Positions 10,741 through 22,033 of a DNA stretch of 64,000 bases are shown piece by piece (position 1 is the stretch's first letter; each line of letters opens with the position of its first letter). A model generated the notes under the pieces. It worked only from the letters and a program-made list of their open reading frames with translations, searched no databases and was not told the DNA's origin. The DNA is from Streptococcus uberis (GTDB taxonomy: Bacteria > Bacillota > Bacilli > Lactobacillales > Streptococcaceae), in NCBI RefSeq assembly GCF_000785785.1, contig NZ_JRQN01000006.1, positions 40,905 to 104,904 on the forward strand, given 5' to 3'. Position numbers and translations under genes: made by a program.

Positions 10741-11585
10741 CTATTGTTTCATAGCTTTTTCTGGTTTATCTAATGCACTAATCAACTTTTCTTGAATATA
10801 CTGCATAACTTCAGGGTTACTTGGTAAATCTGAGTGAGTCGCATCCGTTCCGGTAACCGTAACTTGGGTATAATGTTTAGCAACATTTTGGAAAATGTAT
10901 CTACCTGCAACCACACTTGCGAAGGGAACAATTTTATCAGCATCAAATGAATCCGTTCCAGCTAAATTATAAACAATGAGATTTTTAGGTATCGCAACAT
11001 TATCACTTCTCAAATCTTTTAACATCTGCGTTTGATTAGAAAGATTACTTTCTTCAAAATTATAAGGCGTCCCAATAGTGGCTAACTTATCCATTTGAAA
11101 ATTCTCTACCCCATAATAATTTTCCAAAAAAAGAGTCCAATTTAAGCCACCATTTGAATGCCCGACAGCATTAAAACGCTTAAAATGATAATGTTCTTGT
11201 AAATCAGCCATAGCAATAGCTAGCCATTTAGCTTGTTGCTTAATATTGGCATAGCATCTGCATTATTTTGAAAAGCGATGACAATAAATGGATGATTATC
11301 ATTACTTGCAATAGCACCTTGATAAGTTAAGGTTCCCTTTTTACTAACTTCTACTTTTAAAATACTATGCTTTGCTCCCTTTTGGTTAAAGTAGTCAAGC
11401 ATATCATTAAAGCGATTAATAGTCGCACCAGAACCAGGGACAAAAATGGTTGGTACCATCCGTGAATTATAAAGTTTAACTTTCTTTGCTGTCACTTCAT
11501 GGACATAAGTTTCCCCAAGTATACCTAAAGTGATAAGAAGCAAAAGCATCATGATAAAAAAGAAACCTGTTAGCGATTTTTTCAT
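10741..11585 (-). CDS. DUF915-type alpha/beta hydrolase, frame broken by a missing base
   Basis: A membrane-anchored or secreted serine hydrolase. An N-terminal hydrophobic helix (about residues 7-25) is followed by PTIFVPGSGATINRFNDML (oxyanion region), the nucleophile elbow GHSNGG, an Asp region DSFDADKIVPFASV and a His in THSDLPSNPEVM. The frame breaks near 11252: the upstream part ends NNADAMPILSNKLNG, and adding one base restores NNADANANIKQQAKWLAIAMADLQ, running into the downstream part and giving 281 residues. It overlaps the preceding EIIC gene by four bases. Substrate unknown; linkage to a sugar transporter suggests an ester or glycoside-linked role, by inference only. Confidence 0.85.
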
Positions 11586-12796
11586 ATAAGATCTCCTTTT
11601 TTAAGGACACGATTAACAAATGGAAGATAAATTAGAACCGATAAAATAATAATCACAATTGAAACTATTAAATAGCGCCAGTCACCATTCGAAGCCAAGT
11701 AGCCAAATAATAAACTTGGTGTAGCTGTTGGAACACCATAAACGGCTGGGGTTAACCAATTTAATGAAAGTAAAATAGCCCCTAATGTCTCTGCCATTAC
11801 TGTTGATAAAAACATAGGAATAATAAATAGCGGTTGTAAAATAAGTGGTAAGCCAACTAAAAATGGAAAATTGGCATCAAAAAGCATGGGAGCTAAACAG
11901 AGTAATCCGATTTGCCATTCCCTTTTCTTACCCATTAATCTACTGGCTATAAGAAAGGCTATAAGTAGCCCTAAAAGCACTCCAATCCCACCGAACATCG
12001 CAAAACTATCTCTTAGGGTATAAAATGTAAAAGGATGTGGTAAATGAGCTATGTTACCACTAAGTGCTGAACTTAAATTATTGCTTGTAGTGACCAAATC
12101 TCCAGCAGGTCCTTGAAAAATATCTGGAACAGAAATACCAAAAACTAAAAGAACAATAGCTAGAGCAGTCCAAATTAATACTTGGAAAAATGATTTTGGC
12201 CCATCACCTATTTGGATTGCTACAAAACTTTGCAGAAATTGGTCTGGTCCAAAACCAAAACGGCTTATCATTAATTTCGTAACCAAAACAACTAAGTAGA
12301 CCATTAATGCTAATAATATAGCCCATAAAAATGGACTCCTCGTCTGAGATGGGGCATATTTTTTAAACCCTAACAAGAGGATTGCAAACCCCACTAATAG
12401 AATCCAAAAAGGCTGATGGGGCACTTGAACAAATTGCCTTTGATTTGAAACAAAGACCCATGTCAAAATAAATGATAATGTTGGCAAAAAAGAGACAACC
12501 ACTTGCTTGCTCTTTAAATAATACGTAATCATTTGGCTAACGAAATAACTCGCAATAATAGTCATTGTAAAATGAGCAAATCGTTCAATCTCACCAGAAA
12601 GTATGAATAGCCATTTTTGACTGTAAAAACTAAAGTGACTGGTTTGGGCTAAGAAAGATTCCGGTGCAACAAAAAGACTGTTCACTAGTTCTACCCATGA
12701 AAAGAGCAAAGCTAAAGGCAATAACTGACGAAAACTGTATTTTAAAGCATGAGAAAAAGCACTCATCTTTTCATTTAATCTATCTCTCATAGTCAT
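11582..12796 (-). CDS. Orphan PTS EIIC protein (lactose/cellobiose type)
   Basis: A 404-residue membrane protein with about ten hydrophobic segments and the EIIC lactose/cellobiose-family features, including the late motif LFDANFPFLVGLPLILQPLFIIPM and YGVPTATPSLLFGYL. No EIIA or EIIB domain or gene adjoins it, so it would have to borrow partners or act differently. Its stop overlaps the start of the DUF915 hydrolase, so the two are translated together. The usual cytoplasmic histidine/glutamate substrate loop is not obvious. Substrate unknown. Confidence 0.8.
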   Translation of the reverse strand: MTMRDRLNEKMSAFSHALKYSFRQLLPLALLFSWVELVNSLFVAPESFLAQTSHFSFYSQKWLFILSGEIERFAHFTMTIIASYFVSQMITYYLKSKQVVVSFLPTLSFILTWVFVSNQRQFVQVPHQPFWILLVGFAILLLGFKKYAPSQTRSPFLWAILLALMVYLVVLVTKLMISRFGFGPDQFLQSFVAIQIGDGPKSFFQVLIWTALAIVLLVFGISVPDIFQGPAGDLVTTSNNLSSALSGNIAHLPHPFTFYTLRDSFAMFGGIGVLLGLLIAFLIASRLMGKKREWQIGLLCLAPMLFDANFPFLVGLPLILQPLFIIPMFLSTVMAETLGAILLSLNWLTPAVYGVPTATPSLLFGYLASNGDWRYLIVSIVIIILSVLIYLPFVNRVLKKGDLI

Positions 12797-12923
12797 TCCT
12801 CACTCATTCTTCGCATTATAACCTTTGTTAGCTTTTTTATATTTTAGCATAAGTAACTGACAGAAGAAAAGATATTAGATTGTCAAAATATTAATAAAAA
12901 ACTAGCACGCAGAGGGATCAGAC

Positions 12924-12976
12924 AAAAAGCCCCAGATTATCAGACTATCTCCTTTAATAATCTGGTAATCTGAGGC
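12924..12976 (-). terminator. Terminator after nagA
   Basis: Long arms at 12929-12944 and 12961-12976 pair with about two mismatches or G-U pairs (core CAGATTA/TAATCTG), followed on the minus strand by TTTTTG. Confidence 0.75.
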
Positions 12977-13052
12977 AAAACTTTCTAATCCTGCAATGAT
13001 TAATACGTTATCAACTAATCACTTATCAGAATTGTTATGAATACTAATCAAC

Positions 13053-14201
13053 TTAGGCTTGATAAACTTTTTGACCATCTAAATAAGTTGCTTGCAATTC
13101 TAAATCTTGGTCTAATACAATAAAGTCTGCAGCATAACCTTCTTTTATTTGACCACAGACATCTTCAATACCAACTGAAAGAGCTGGTACGTATGTTGCC
13201 ATATGGATAGCCTGTTCGGCGTCAGCAATTCCCCATTCAACCACATTTTTTATGCCATCTTTTAACTTCAAAATAGAGCCAGCAAGGTTACCACTTTCTT
13301 TCAAGCGAGCCGTTCCATTTTCGACCACAACTGGAAACTCACCTAACATATACTCCCCATCTGATGACCCACCTGCACGCATACAGTCCGTAATCATGGC
13401 AACTTTTTCATAGCCTTTTTGTTGCATTAAAATGTCACAAGCCACTGGATTGACATGGTGCCCATCGCAAATCAATTCCGCAAAAGTTCCTTCAATGTTA
13501 TACATAGCACCAACCATTCCAGGTTCCCTATGATTTAAGCCACGCATTCCGTTATAGGCATGCACCCAAACACTCGCTCCTGCATTAACAGCAGCTTTTG
13601 CTTCTTTATAAGTTGCATTGGAATGTCCTAGTGCAACTGTGACATTGTCTTTTGTAATGGTTGAAACAAATTCTTCTACGCCATCGCGTTCTGGAGCAAG
13701 AGCGATTTTCTTAATTAAACCATTTGCTGCCTCTTGCCACTCTGCAAATTCATCCAATCTTGGGTTTTTCATATAAATTGGATTTTGAGCACCTTTGTAT
13801 TCCTCAGTAAAATAGGGTCCTTCAAAGTAAATTCCTTGAATTTTCGCACCTTTTACAGCATCTGCCACTGATGCAACTGTTGCAGATACTTGTTTTAGCT
13901 GTTCAAAATCTGATGTTAATGTTGTTGGTAAAAATGAAGTCACTCCTGTTGATAAGAGTCCTTGACTCATTTGGTGAATTCCCTCGGCAGAGTTATCCAT
14001 AACATCAGCACCTGCAAAGCCATGGATATGTGTATCAACTAAACCTGGAGCAATTTGATAGCCAGAATAGTCAATAATAGTCGCATTAGAGTCAACCTTT
14101 TCAAACCATTGACCAAATTTCCCATCTGCAACAGCTAGGTAACCCTTACATTTTTTATGATCTGAGTAGTAAAAACAATCTGCTTTAATATAGCTTGTCA
14201 T
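13053..14201 (-). CDS. nagA: N-acetylglucosamine-6-phosphate deacetylase
   Basis: Converts GlcNAc-6-phosphate to glucosamine-6-phosphate and acetate in the cytoplasm, the entry step for amino sugar use. The metal site of the amidohydrolase family is visible: DTHIHG near residue 58, the glutamate in YFEGPYF, GHSNA, HAYNGM and the catalytic Asp in ITDCMRAGG; 382 residues is full length. A promoter TTTACA-N17-TATAAT (14226-14254) and a palindrome TGGTATATACCA abutting its -35 box suggest GntR/NagR control. Functionally it would process GlcNAc freed by the GH20 domain of the giant exoglycosidase in this window and imported as GlcNAc-6-phosphate. Confidence 0.96.
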   Translation of the reverse strand: MTSYIKADCFYYSDHKKCKGYLAVADGKFGQWFEKVDSNATIIDYSGYQIAPGLVDTHIHGFAGADVMDNSAEGIHQMSQGLLSTGVTSFLPTTLTSDFEQLKQVSATVASVADAVKGAKIQGIYFEGPYFTEEYKGAQNPIYMKNPRLDEFAEWQEAANGLIKKIALAPERDGVEEFVSTITKDNVTVALGHSNATYKEAKAAVNAGASVWVHAYNGMRGLNHREPGMVGAMYNIEGTFAELICDGHHVNPVACDILMQQKGYEKVAMITDCMRAGGSSDGEYMLGEFPVVVENGTARLKESGNLAGSILKLKDGIKNVVEWGIADAEQAIHMATYVPALSVGIEDVCGQIKEGYAADFIVLDQDLELQATYLDGQKVYQA

Positions 14202-14225
14202 CTTCTTGCCTCCCTTTTTTTCTTT

Positions 14226-14254
14226 ATTATACGCTTAATCTGATTATTTGTAAA
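14226..14254 (-). promoter_or_regulatory. nagA promoter
   Basis: On the minus strand TTTACA (14249-14254), a 17-base spacer and TATAAT (14226-14231) lie just upstream of the nagA start. Confidence 0.75.
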
Positions 14255-14266
14255 TGGTATATACCA
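14255..14266 (-). promoter_or_regulatory. NagR/dre-like operator
   Basis: The perfect 12-base palindrome TGGTATATACCA abuts the -35 box of nagA. GntR/HutC-family regulators of amino sugar genes (NagR, DasR) bind closely similar TGGT-N4-ACCA palindromes, so glucosamine-responsive control of nagA is likely. No nagR gene is in this window. Confidence 0.65.
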
Positions 14267-14342
14267 CTTCTCTTGCTTGACATTTCTTAAAATTAATACT
14301 CAAAAAAGCTCTAGTTTAATTAAATTTTGAACAAAAATCATC

Positions 14343-14371
14343 TTTAACAATTCTTCTTTTTCTTGTATAAT
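14343..14371 (+). promoter_or_regulatory. Probable promoter of the anchored coiled-coil protein gene
   Basis: TATAAT at 14366-14371 with a weak -35 (TTTAAC, 14343-14348) at 17-base spacing. The start codon follows 39 bases later, with AGGAGATAG as ribosome site. Confidence 0.5.
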
Positions 14372-14410
14372 AGAGCTTGTCAGTATTCAAGTACATGTTA
14401 GGAGATAGGA

Positions 14411-15061
14411 ATGAAACAAGCAAAAACAGAACGACTTTTTCTCGTTCTAAGTATTATCACCGTGATTATTGCAGGTGGTATCTATTTTATTTTCGGTGAT
14501 ATGGGAGATGTTAAATCTAATGACAATACTACACAGTCAGTTCAAAGTGTTGTTACTAAAAATAACCCGCTCACTGAAGCTATTGACTTAGTAGCAGAAG
14601 CAGAGAAAAATCCTAGTCAGGAAGCCATTGATCAGGCCCAAAAGATGCTTGATCAGGCAAAAGATACAAGTACAAAAAAACGATTGCAAAAAAAATTAGA
14701 CCAAGTCAAATCGAATTTGGAAAGTTATAATGAGGCTAAAAAAGCTGTTGAAGATACAAAAAACACCCCAACAACAGATAACAAAGCCTTGGCTCAAGCG
14801 GCCATCGATAAGGTTGTCCTAGAAGATAAAAAAGCTGAATTACAAAGTCAATTAGACGCTATTGTAATTATTGATCAACCTGTTACAAATTCAACAACTA
14901 CAATTCCAGCTAGTGGTACCGTAGATTATGGACAAGCTCCTGCTGAAAATTACTACCCTCAAGCTCCTGCAACAATCGAACCAACTCAGCCAGTAGTACC
15001 AAATACTGGAGCATCATCAAATGCAGCCAATACTGGTTCTAATGCTGTCATTAATCCATAA
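14411..15061 (+). CDS. Membrane-anchored coiled-coil protein, function unknown
   Basis: A 216-residue protein with one N-terminal hydrophobic helix (about residues 10-28) and no clear cleavage site, so probably a signal anchor with the rest outside. Residues 53-150 are charged, helical and rich in K, E, A and Q (EAIDQAQKMLDQAKD, KKAELQSQLDAI), suggesting a coiled coil. Residues 155-216 are rich in P, T, A and N, an extended spacer likely to run into the wall. There is no LPXTG motif. It is divergent from nagA and is followed by a shared terminator. I do not recognise a family with known function. Confidence 0.8.
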   Translation: MKQAKTERLFLVLSIITVIIAGGIYFIFGDMGDVKSNDNTTQSVQSVVTKNNPLTEAIDLVAEAEKNPSQEAIDQAQKMLDQAKDTSTKKRLQKKLDQVKSNLESYNEAKKAVEDTKNTPTTDNKALAQAAIDKVVLEDKKAELQSQLDAIVIIDQPVTNSTTTIPASGTVDYGQAPAENYYPQAPATIEPTQPVVPNTGASSNAANTGSNAVINP

Positions 15062-15063
15062 TA

Positions 15064-15102
15064 AAAAGCCGATTCACTCAATGAAGTGAATCAGCTTTTT
15101 TT
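15064..15102. terminator. Bidirectional terminator between convergent genes
   Basis: AAAAAGCC-GATTCACT pairs with AGTGAATC-AGCTTTTT around a short loop, with T-runs in both directions. It separates the anchored protein gene from degV. Confidence 0.85.
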
Positions 15103-15947
15103 TATGCTTTTTCATACCCTAAAAGAATACCTTCTTCTTCTGCATAGAAACTACATAAGCCAGAACTATTAGCAATAGCCATCGTTGCTGTCGGAAAGCT
15201 TTCTTTTAACTTTTCTAAAATTTGATGACATATTTTTTCATTGTTGCGATGGCAAACGAAAACCTTACCACCATTATATCCTGCTTTTTTCATTTCATCT
15301 ACAATGGATAAGACAGCCTTTTTCTGACCACGTGCTTTTTGAAGTAATTCAAGGCGCCCCTCTTCGCTGGCACAACCTACCATGCGAATATTCATCAAGC
15401 CGATTACTGTTCCTAACAATTTACTAACACGACCATTTTTAACCAAATTATCTACTTTAGCCAATGCAAATAGTAACCCTGTCTTTTTTTGATAGTCTGT
15501 AATTTCTTTGACAACTTGATCAAAAGTAAGGCCCTTAGAAATGAGTCTTTCTAACTCTAAAACAATAAGGTCCATTTCACCACCAGCTGATAGGGAGTCT
15601 ATGATGTGAATGTTTAAATTTGGATTTTCCTCAAGCAACATTTCTTTTCCAAGACGAGCACTATTATTGCTTCCCGACAAACTACCTGTAATCGTTATTG
15701 CAATAACATTATCTGCCCCTTTAAATGCCTGCATAAAAGCATCTGGACTCGGGCAACTTGAAGTTGCTGCTTCAGAAGAAGCATACATTGTAGACATCAT
15801 CTGGTCTACATCTAAATTAAAATCATCATTAAAATTCTCTTGTCCAATTCTTATTGTTAAAGGGACACGCTCATAAACTATCTGATCGTTTTCATTTGTC
15901 AAGGCTGTTAAATCACAGCCAGAATCAGCTACAATTTTCCAAGTCAT
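15102..15947 (-). CDS. DegV family protein
   Basis: A 281-residue fatty acid-binding protein of the DegV (FakB-like) family, which presents bound fatty acids to the kinase FakA for phosphorylation. The start MTWKIVADSGCDL, the SGSLSGSNNSARLGKEM loop and the IIDSLSAGGEMDL segment are family hallmarks that contact the acyl carboxylate. Which fatty acid it binds cannot be told. It stands alone; no fakA is in the window. The gene ends within the shared terminator region. Confidence 0.9.
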   Translation of the reverse strand: MTWKIVADSGCDLTALTNENDQIVYERVPLTIRIGQENFNDDFNLDVDQMMSTMYASSEAATSSCPSPDAFMQAFKGADNVIAITITGSLSGSNNSARLGKEMLLEENPNLNIHIIDSLSAGGEMDLIVLELERLISKGLTFDQVVKEITDYQKKTGLLFALAKVDNLVKNGRVSKLLGTVIGLMNIRMVGCASEEGRLELLQKARGQKKAVLSIVDEMKKAGYNGGKVFVCHRNNEKICHQILEKLKESFPTATMAIANSSGLCSFYAEEEGILLGYEKA

Positions 15948-16078
15948 ACTTTTTCCTCTTTCGTTCTACTTGCTTTAATCTATTGACATTTCAAAGCTTT
16001 TCACCTAAAATTATATCATCATTAGTCTAATAATAGCTAGTAAAAATAGTCCGATGTAACAGTTGAAAGGCAAATGTA

Positions 16079-16635
16079 ATGACCGATAAAGTAATCGCCA
16101 AAAATTCTTTGAATAATCTAATAAAATTCAATAAAGAAACTCGTCAATTAACCAGGGAGGCCTTAGAGACCGCCTTTTAAGTCTCCTCAATCAAAAAAAT
16201 ATAACACAAATTTCAATTTCTGAACTTGTGTCCAAGGCTGGAGTATCTCGAAATGCTTTTTATCGAAACTTTTCATCAAAAGAAGAGATTTTGGAAGGTT
16301 ACTTATCAACCGTTTTACGTCGCATTTTTAAAGGCATCAAACTATTTGACTTAAATACGCAAGCAAGTCAGGCTTGGCTCTATTTATTTACAGAAGCTAA
16401 AAAAGAAGAAGCTCTCTTTAAAATCATTTTTAAACACCACCTGCAACAACTTTTGACACAGATGGTTACCAAACGCTTAAAAGCCTATCAACGGTGGAAA
16501 AAGAATAGACAATCTCACTACTCTCGTCTTTTTTGGAGCAATGCTATTGTCTCAGTCCTCACTTCTTGGATTAAAGATGGCATGAAAACACCCGCTGAGG
16601 AAATGGCTAAAATGGGATTGCCTCTCTTGCCATAA
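16079..16635 (+). CDS. TetR family regulator, frame broken by a missing base
   Basis: A small TetR-type DNA-binding protein. The recognition helix segment SISELVSKAGVSRNAFYRNFSSKEEILEGYLS is clear. The first ATG at 16079-16081 opens a frame ending ...TREALETAF at TAA (16178-16180); the run TTTT at 16175-16178 lacks one T. With it restored the protein reads ETAFLSLLNQKNITQISISEL and totals 185 residues. The C-terminal ligand domain resembles the DhaS/TetR_C group, which often lacks an obvious ligand. It is separated from the convergent HAD gene by a terminator; target unknown. Confidence 0.8.
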
Positions 16636-16637
16636 GA

Positions 16638-16688
16638 ATAAACCAGTTAGAACGAACTGCAAGTTGCAGTCTCTTCTAACTGGTTTAT
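16638..16688. terminator. Bidirectional terminator, TetR and HAD genes
   Basis: AATAAACCAGTTAGAA (16637-16652) pairs with TTCTAACTGGTTTATT (16674-16689), a stem of about 15 pairs with A/T at the base, between two convergent genes. Confidence 0.85.
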
Positions 16689-16689
16689 T

Positions 16690-17505
16690 TTATTGATTTA
16701 ATGCGTACTTTCTAATAGCTTGTGCCACTCCAGCTTGATCGCAGTGACTAGTGATATGATCAGCCAATACCTTGATGGATTCACTGGCATTGCCCATTGC
16801 TACGCCTGTTCCTGCAAAACTTAGCATTTCTATATCATTTGGCGCGTCGCCGATTGCCATCACTTCATTAGCTGTGCAATTTAAATCCTCGGCCAAATCT
16901 TTAAGGGCATGAGCCTTTGTCACGTGTTTAGGCATTACTTCAAGAATGTAATCTTGACTTCGAACAACACTAAAGTCTTCTACCAGTTGAGAGCGCATTG
17001 CATCTTCAAATGCATCCATAGCTTGACTAGTACCCATATACATAGCTTGAAAAATAATCTCCGAACCTTGCTCTAACGCTTCAATTGTCGTTGTTTTGAC
17101 TTTTGTAAAGACCAATTCACCATCAGCTGCAACAATGTCAGGTACTTGTTCTCCAATAACGTAGTAGTTGTCTTCTGTCGTCAAGGTTAAGGCAACACCA
17201 TCAAAATGACGGCTTAGTTTTTCCAGATGTTTCACTTGTTCTATGGTCAGATGATAATGGTGGATAAGGTTCCACTCTATACTGGTATAGGTGCTACACC
17301 CATTATTTAAGATGAGAAACTCATCCTCTACTAAGCCCAGCTGATCAAAATACGGTTTGGTCCCATTTTTTGGACGACCTGTACAAAGAACAATCTTAAT
17401 CCCATTAGCAGTCGCTTCTTGAATCGCTTTAATATTTTCTTCAGGAATGACTTTCTTACTATTTAACAAGGTTCCATCTAAATCTATAGCAATTAACCTA
17501 ATCAT
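16690..17505 (-). CDS. Cof-type HAD phosphatase
   Basis: A haloacid dehalogenase-family hydrolase of the Cof/YidA subgroup, acting on sugar phosphates or related metabolites. Motif I is LIAIDLDGTLLNSK (nucleophile and acid/base Asp), motif II is IVLCTGRP, motif III includes the lysine in VTKAHAL, and motif IV is MAIGDAPNDIEML. I use the ATG at 17503-17505 (271 residues), which gives the standard MIRLIAIDLDGT start, rather than the GTG four codons upstream. It lies downstream of lacG in the same direction, with 123 bases between, so partial read-through from the lac operon is possible. Confidence 0.92.
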   Translation of the reverse strand: MIRLIAIDLDGTLLNSKKVIPEENIKAIQEATANGIKIVLCTGRPKNGTKPYFDQLGLVEDEFLILNNGCSTYTSIEWNLIHHYHLTIEQVKHLEKLSRHFDGVALTLTTEDNYYVIGEQVPDIVAADGELVFTKVKTTTIEALEQGSEIIFQAMYMGTSQAMDAFEDAMRSQLVEDFSVVRSQDYILEVMPKHVTKAHALKDLAEDLNCTANEVMAIGDAPNDIEMLSFAGTGVAMGNASESIKVLADHITSHCDQAGVAQAIRKYALNQ

Positions 17506-17628
17506 TTTTAAACCCACTTTCTCAAAAGGTTACTTTTCTTATTTCTATAAATAAGTCAACTTAATTATAAGTGTAACATTTTTAGAGCATCAATCAAACT
17601 ACAAAAGTCATTTTGAAGATATTATTTG

Positions 17629-19035
<1,407 letters not shown>

Positions 19036-19094
19036 TTACTCCTTCTATAATAGAGCATAAGCTTGATGTCATCAAGTCCATCTCTAGTAGTCGT

Positions 19095-20798
19095 TTAAGC
19101 CATCATTTGTTGACGTACAAAGGCAAGAGCTCCTTGGCCATCACGTGTTAATTTGATGTATTCAGCACCCTCAGTTTTAGCTAATTTAATACCTAGCTTA
19201 TCTGTTTCTTTTTTGATATCTTCGAAGTTTGAAGCTACTTGTGGTGCAAGAACTACCAATTGATACTCAGGTAACATTTCACGGTGAGCTCCGTAACTTC
19301 CAGCCGCAGCTGAGACGGATTCATTATATTCTTTTGCCGCCTTGTTTAAAGCATTGGCTAAAAGTCCACTGGTTCCACCACCTGCACAAAGAACAAGGAC
19401 GTTTGTTTGATCAGTAATAGATGGTGAATCTACTCGAGTAGCGCCAGTATTATCTAAGCTTGCATCTGCTTTTTTGGTATTGAAGTTTGCAGCAACTTTT
19501 TCCTTAAGGGCATCTGAAGTTGAAAAACCTGTAACTTCTTCGGCAAGAATTTGTTCATCATAAACTTTTAAGAATGGATAATAAATGATAACATCTACAA
19601 CAATAAGAACTATGGCTAAAATAAAAGCTAGCACTTGGAAATTTGTTCCTAAAAGTAATCCTAGTGGAGCGGGCGTAGTCCATGGTAGATTTGCCGTGAA
19701 ACTGTTCATTCCTAAAACATCAATAAAGAATTTGAAAATCCACACATTAACAATCGGTGCCATAATAAATGGAATGAAGAAAATTGGATTTAAAACAAGT
19801 GGTGCACCAAATAGAATTGGTTCATTAACACCAAAGAATGTTGGAACAACTGATGCACGACCAATGGCTTTATTACGTTTTGATTTCGTCATCCACATAA
19901 ACATGAATGGAACAACTAATGTAGCACCGGTACCTCCCATTGTTACGATGAACATTTGCGTCCCAGAGGTTAAAATTTTATCTGCATGTTGCCCAGCTTG
20001 TAATAAGTTCAGGTTAACTTCAGCATTAGCATAAGTGATTGCTGCAATAGCTGGTTCAACAATTGAAGGACCATGAATCCCTACAAACCAGAAGAAAGCA
20101 TAGGCACCAAAAATTAATGTAATACCAAGATAACCATCTGCTGCTTGGAATAAAGGTGCTAGTAAAGTTCCAATAGATTGGGCAACATTTACACCCATTA
20201 CGGATTTGACAAGCAATTGTAGAGCATACAACAATACCACAGATAAGGTGAATGGAATTAAGTCCTTAAATACTTGTGAAATATTAGGTGGAACTTCTTC
20301 TGGCATACGAATAGTGATGTTACGTTTGACACAGAATTTATAGACATTTACTGTTACAAACGCTGCTAAAAATGCTGTAAGCAAACCTTTTGTTCCCATA
20401 AATGCTGTAATAAATCCACCATCTTTTGAAGGATCAGCAGCCATTAAGAGGAAGCCTACCATTGTAGCCAGCATTGTTGCAATAAAATTGATTTGATTTG
20501 TTGACTCTAATTCCCTGTTCATTGAGTCTGTTAGTGCTTTAGCAGTTGTACCTGCTACAAAGAACCCTAAAATCCCCATTGAATAACTGTAGGGAGTCAT
20601 CAACAATGATTCAACCGCTTTACTCCAATGGAAGCCCCATGCATTTGGTACATAAGCTATCAAGATAAAAATACTTGAAAATAGGATGACCGGCATACCT
20701 GCAATAAATCCGTCACGAATAGCACGTAAATATATATTTCGTGAAATTTTTTCAAAAAGCGGTTTTCTTTTTTCTATTTGAGCTATTAATTTATTCAT
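19095..20798 (-). CDS. lacE: Lactose PTS EIICB
   Basis: The lactose transporter: an N-terminal membrane EIIC domain (about residues 1-410, ending in the PFLKVYDEQ segment) and a C-terminal cytoplasmic EIIB domain. The phosphorylated cysteine is C471 in [15 protein letters not shown]. It passes phosphate to incoming lactose, making lactose-6-phosphate for LacG. I take the ATG at 20796-20798 ([19 protein letters not shown], 567 residues), one base after the lacF stop and matching the family, not the ATG eight codons earlier. Confidence 0.96.
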   Translation of the reverse strand: MNKLIAQIEKRKPLFEKISRNIYLRAIRDGFIAGMPVILFSSIFILIAYVPNAWGFHWSKAVESLLMTPYSYSMGILGFFVAGTTAKALTDSMNRELESTNQINFIATMLATMVGFLLMAADPSKDGGFITAFMGTKGLLTAFLAAFVTVNVYKFCVKRNITIRMPEEVPPNISQVFKDLIPFTLSVVLLYALQLLVKSVMGVNVAQSIGTLLAPLFQAADGYLGITLIFGAYAFFWFVGIHGPSIVEPAIAAITYANAEVNLNLLQAGQHADKILTSGTQMFIVTMGGTGATLVVPFMFMWMTKSKRNKAIGRASVVPTFFGVNEPILFGAPLVLNPIFFIPFIMAPIVNVWIFKFFIDVLGMNSFTANLPWTTPAPLGLLLGTNFQVLAFILAIVLIVVDVIIYYPFLKVYDEQILAEEVTGFSTSDALKEKVAANFNTKKADASLDNTGATRVDSPSITDQTNVLVLCAGGGTSGLLANALNKAAKEYNESVSAAAGSYGAHREMLPEYQLVVLAPQVASNFEDIKKETDKLGIKLAKTEGAEYIKLTRDGQGALAFVRQQMMA

Positions 20799-20799
20799 T

Positions 20800-21111
20800 T
20801 TACCCTCTCTTATATAGTTCAATCATGTGTTTCATCATATCTTGTAACAACATGGTAGTCATTAAATGATCTTGGCCATGCATCAATGTCACACTAAAAT
20901 CAATATCTTCCCCAGAAGACTCCGCTTGAAGCAAGCTAGTTTGTGACTTATGCGCTTCAACAATACAATCATTAGCTACCTTACAAAGTTCTTCTGCACC
21001 AGTATAATCTCCTGATTGAGCTGCATTTAAAGCTTCTAATAGTTTCGATCTAGCATCCCCTGCATAGGCAACAATCTCAAAACCTAACATCGTTAACTCT
21101 TCTTTTGTCAT
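20800..21111 (-). CDS. lacF: Lactose PTS EIIA
   Basis: A trimeric phosphocarrier that moves phosphate from HPr to LacE. The active histidine lies in [14 protein letters not shown] near residue 75-80, and the N-terminus [28 protein letters not shown] is the family signature. I take the ATG at 21109-21111 (103 residues), consistent with LacF elsewhere and two bases after the lacT stop. It is translationally packed between lacT and lacE, so the three are one transcript governed by the upstream antiterminator site. Confidence 0.95.
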   Translation of the reverse strand: MTKEELTMLGFEIVAYAGDARSKLLEALNAAQSGDYTGAEELCKVANDCIVEAHKSQTSLLQAESSGEDIDFSVTLMHGQDHLMTTMLLQDMMKHMIELYKRG

Positions 21112-21112
21112 T

Positions 21113-21961
21113 TTACTCTCCTTTATCAATTATTCGTTGGATGTGTAACACTAAATAAATTTTTTCACCAGCCTGCAATTCCTGACCAGTTGCTTGACCA
21201 ATCAAATGATAAATATCACACCCAATGGTATATGCTGTAGGGTATTCTCGCTTTACCTGATCTTCAATATTTAAAATCGAATTATTTTGGCTATCTTTAC
21301 GATCCAAAGTATTTAAAAAATAGGTCAGGTGAATCATTAGCCGATCATAATAGTTTTCATTAGAATTTTGTCTCGTTATCCCATGAGCACTTAACTCCTG
21401 TTCAATCTGCTCTAAGATTTCTCTTGAAAAATCCCTCCTTAAATGCCCACTATTAGCTTCATCTTGTCCTTTAGCATTGATAAAATGCAGAGCAATACGA
21501 GCAATTTCATCGTCTGGGAATTGTTTAAGTAACCGTTTTCTTAATTCTGTTAAAGCAATGCTTCCCATTTCATATTCTTTTGGGTATTCTTTAGAAATAT
21601 CTGGCAATCTACTTTCCTGATAAGACCCATTTTTAATGGCTTTATAGGAACAATAAATATGGTCTGTTAATGTGACATACAAATAGTTTTGAACAGGATA
21701 GTGAAATTCTTTCACTAGTAATTCGATAATGTCATAAGTTACGGAAATAAAATCCATCGGAACATCTTTTAACAGTAAGAGAAAATTTTCTTTTGCTTCT
21801 TCATTTTTAAGTGCAAAAATTTTTTCAATCTTATTAGCGTAGATGACATCACCTTTTTTCTTGTGAAATGTAATGCCTAGCCCCATAACGACAGCTTGAT
21901 CACCATTGTTATTTTTTACCAATGCAGCATTATTATTCAATGTCCGAATAAGCCGAAACAT
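21113..21961 (-). CDS. lacT: Transcription antiterminator (BglG/LicT family)
   Basis: An RNA-binding antiterminator of 282 residues. Residues 1-55 form the co-antiterminator domain ([38 protein letters not shown]), followed by two PTS regulation domains with conserved histidines (for example LTDHIYCSY and [10 protein letters not shown]). Phosphorylation by HPr or LacFE components would switch it. It should bind the RAT site in its own leader and stop the overlapping terminator from forming when lactose is being imported. The ATG at 21959-21961 follows GGAGG by five bases. Confidence 0.93.
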   Translation of the reverse strand: MFRLIRTLNNNAALVKNNNGDQAVVMGLGITFHKKKGDVIYANKIEKIFALKNEEAKENFLLLLKDVPMDFISVTYDIIELLVKEFHYPVQNYLYVTLTDHIYCSYKAIKNGSYQESRLPDISKEYPKEYEMGSIALTELRKRLLKQFPDDEIARIALHFINAKGQDEANSGHLRRDFSREILEQIEQELSAHGITRQNSNENYYDRLMIHLTYFLNTLDRKDSQNNSILNIEDQVKREYPTAYTIGCDIYHLIGQATGQELQAGEKIYLVLHIQRIIDKGE

Positions 21962-21981
21962 ATATACCTCCATTTTTAATA

Positions 21982-22033
21982 GAAAAAGACCACAAATAAA
22001 TCAGAAGTCTCCTTCCAACTCATTTGCGGTCTT
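21982..22033 (-). terminator. Leader terminator controlled by LacT
   Basis: ATTTGCGGTCTT (22022-22033) pairs with AAGACCACAAAT (21986-21997) on the minus strand, followed by TTTTTC, before lacT. Its 5' arm shares six bases with the RAT site. Confidence 0.85.
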
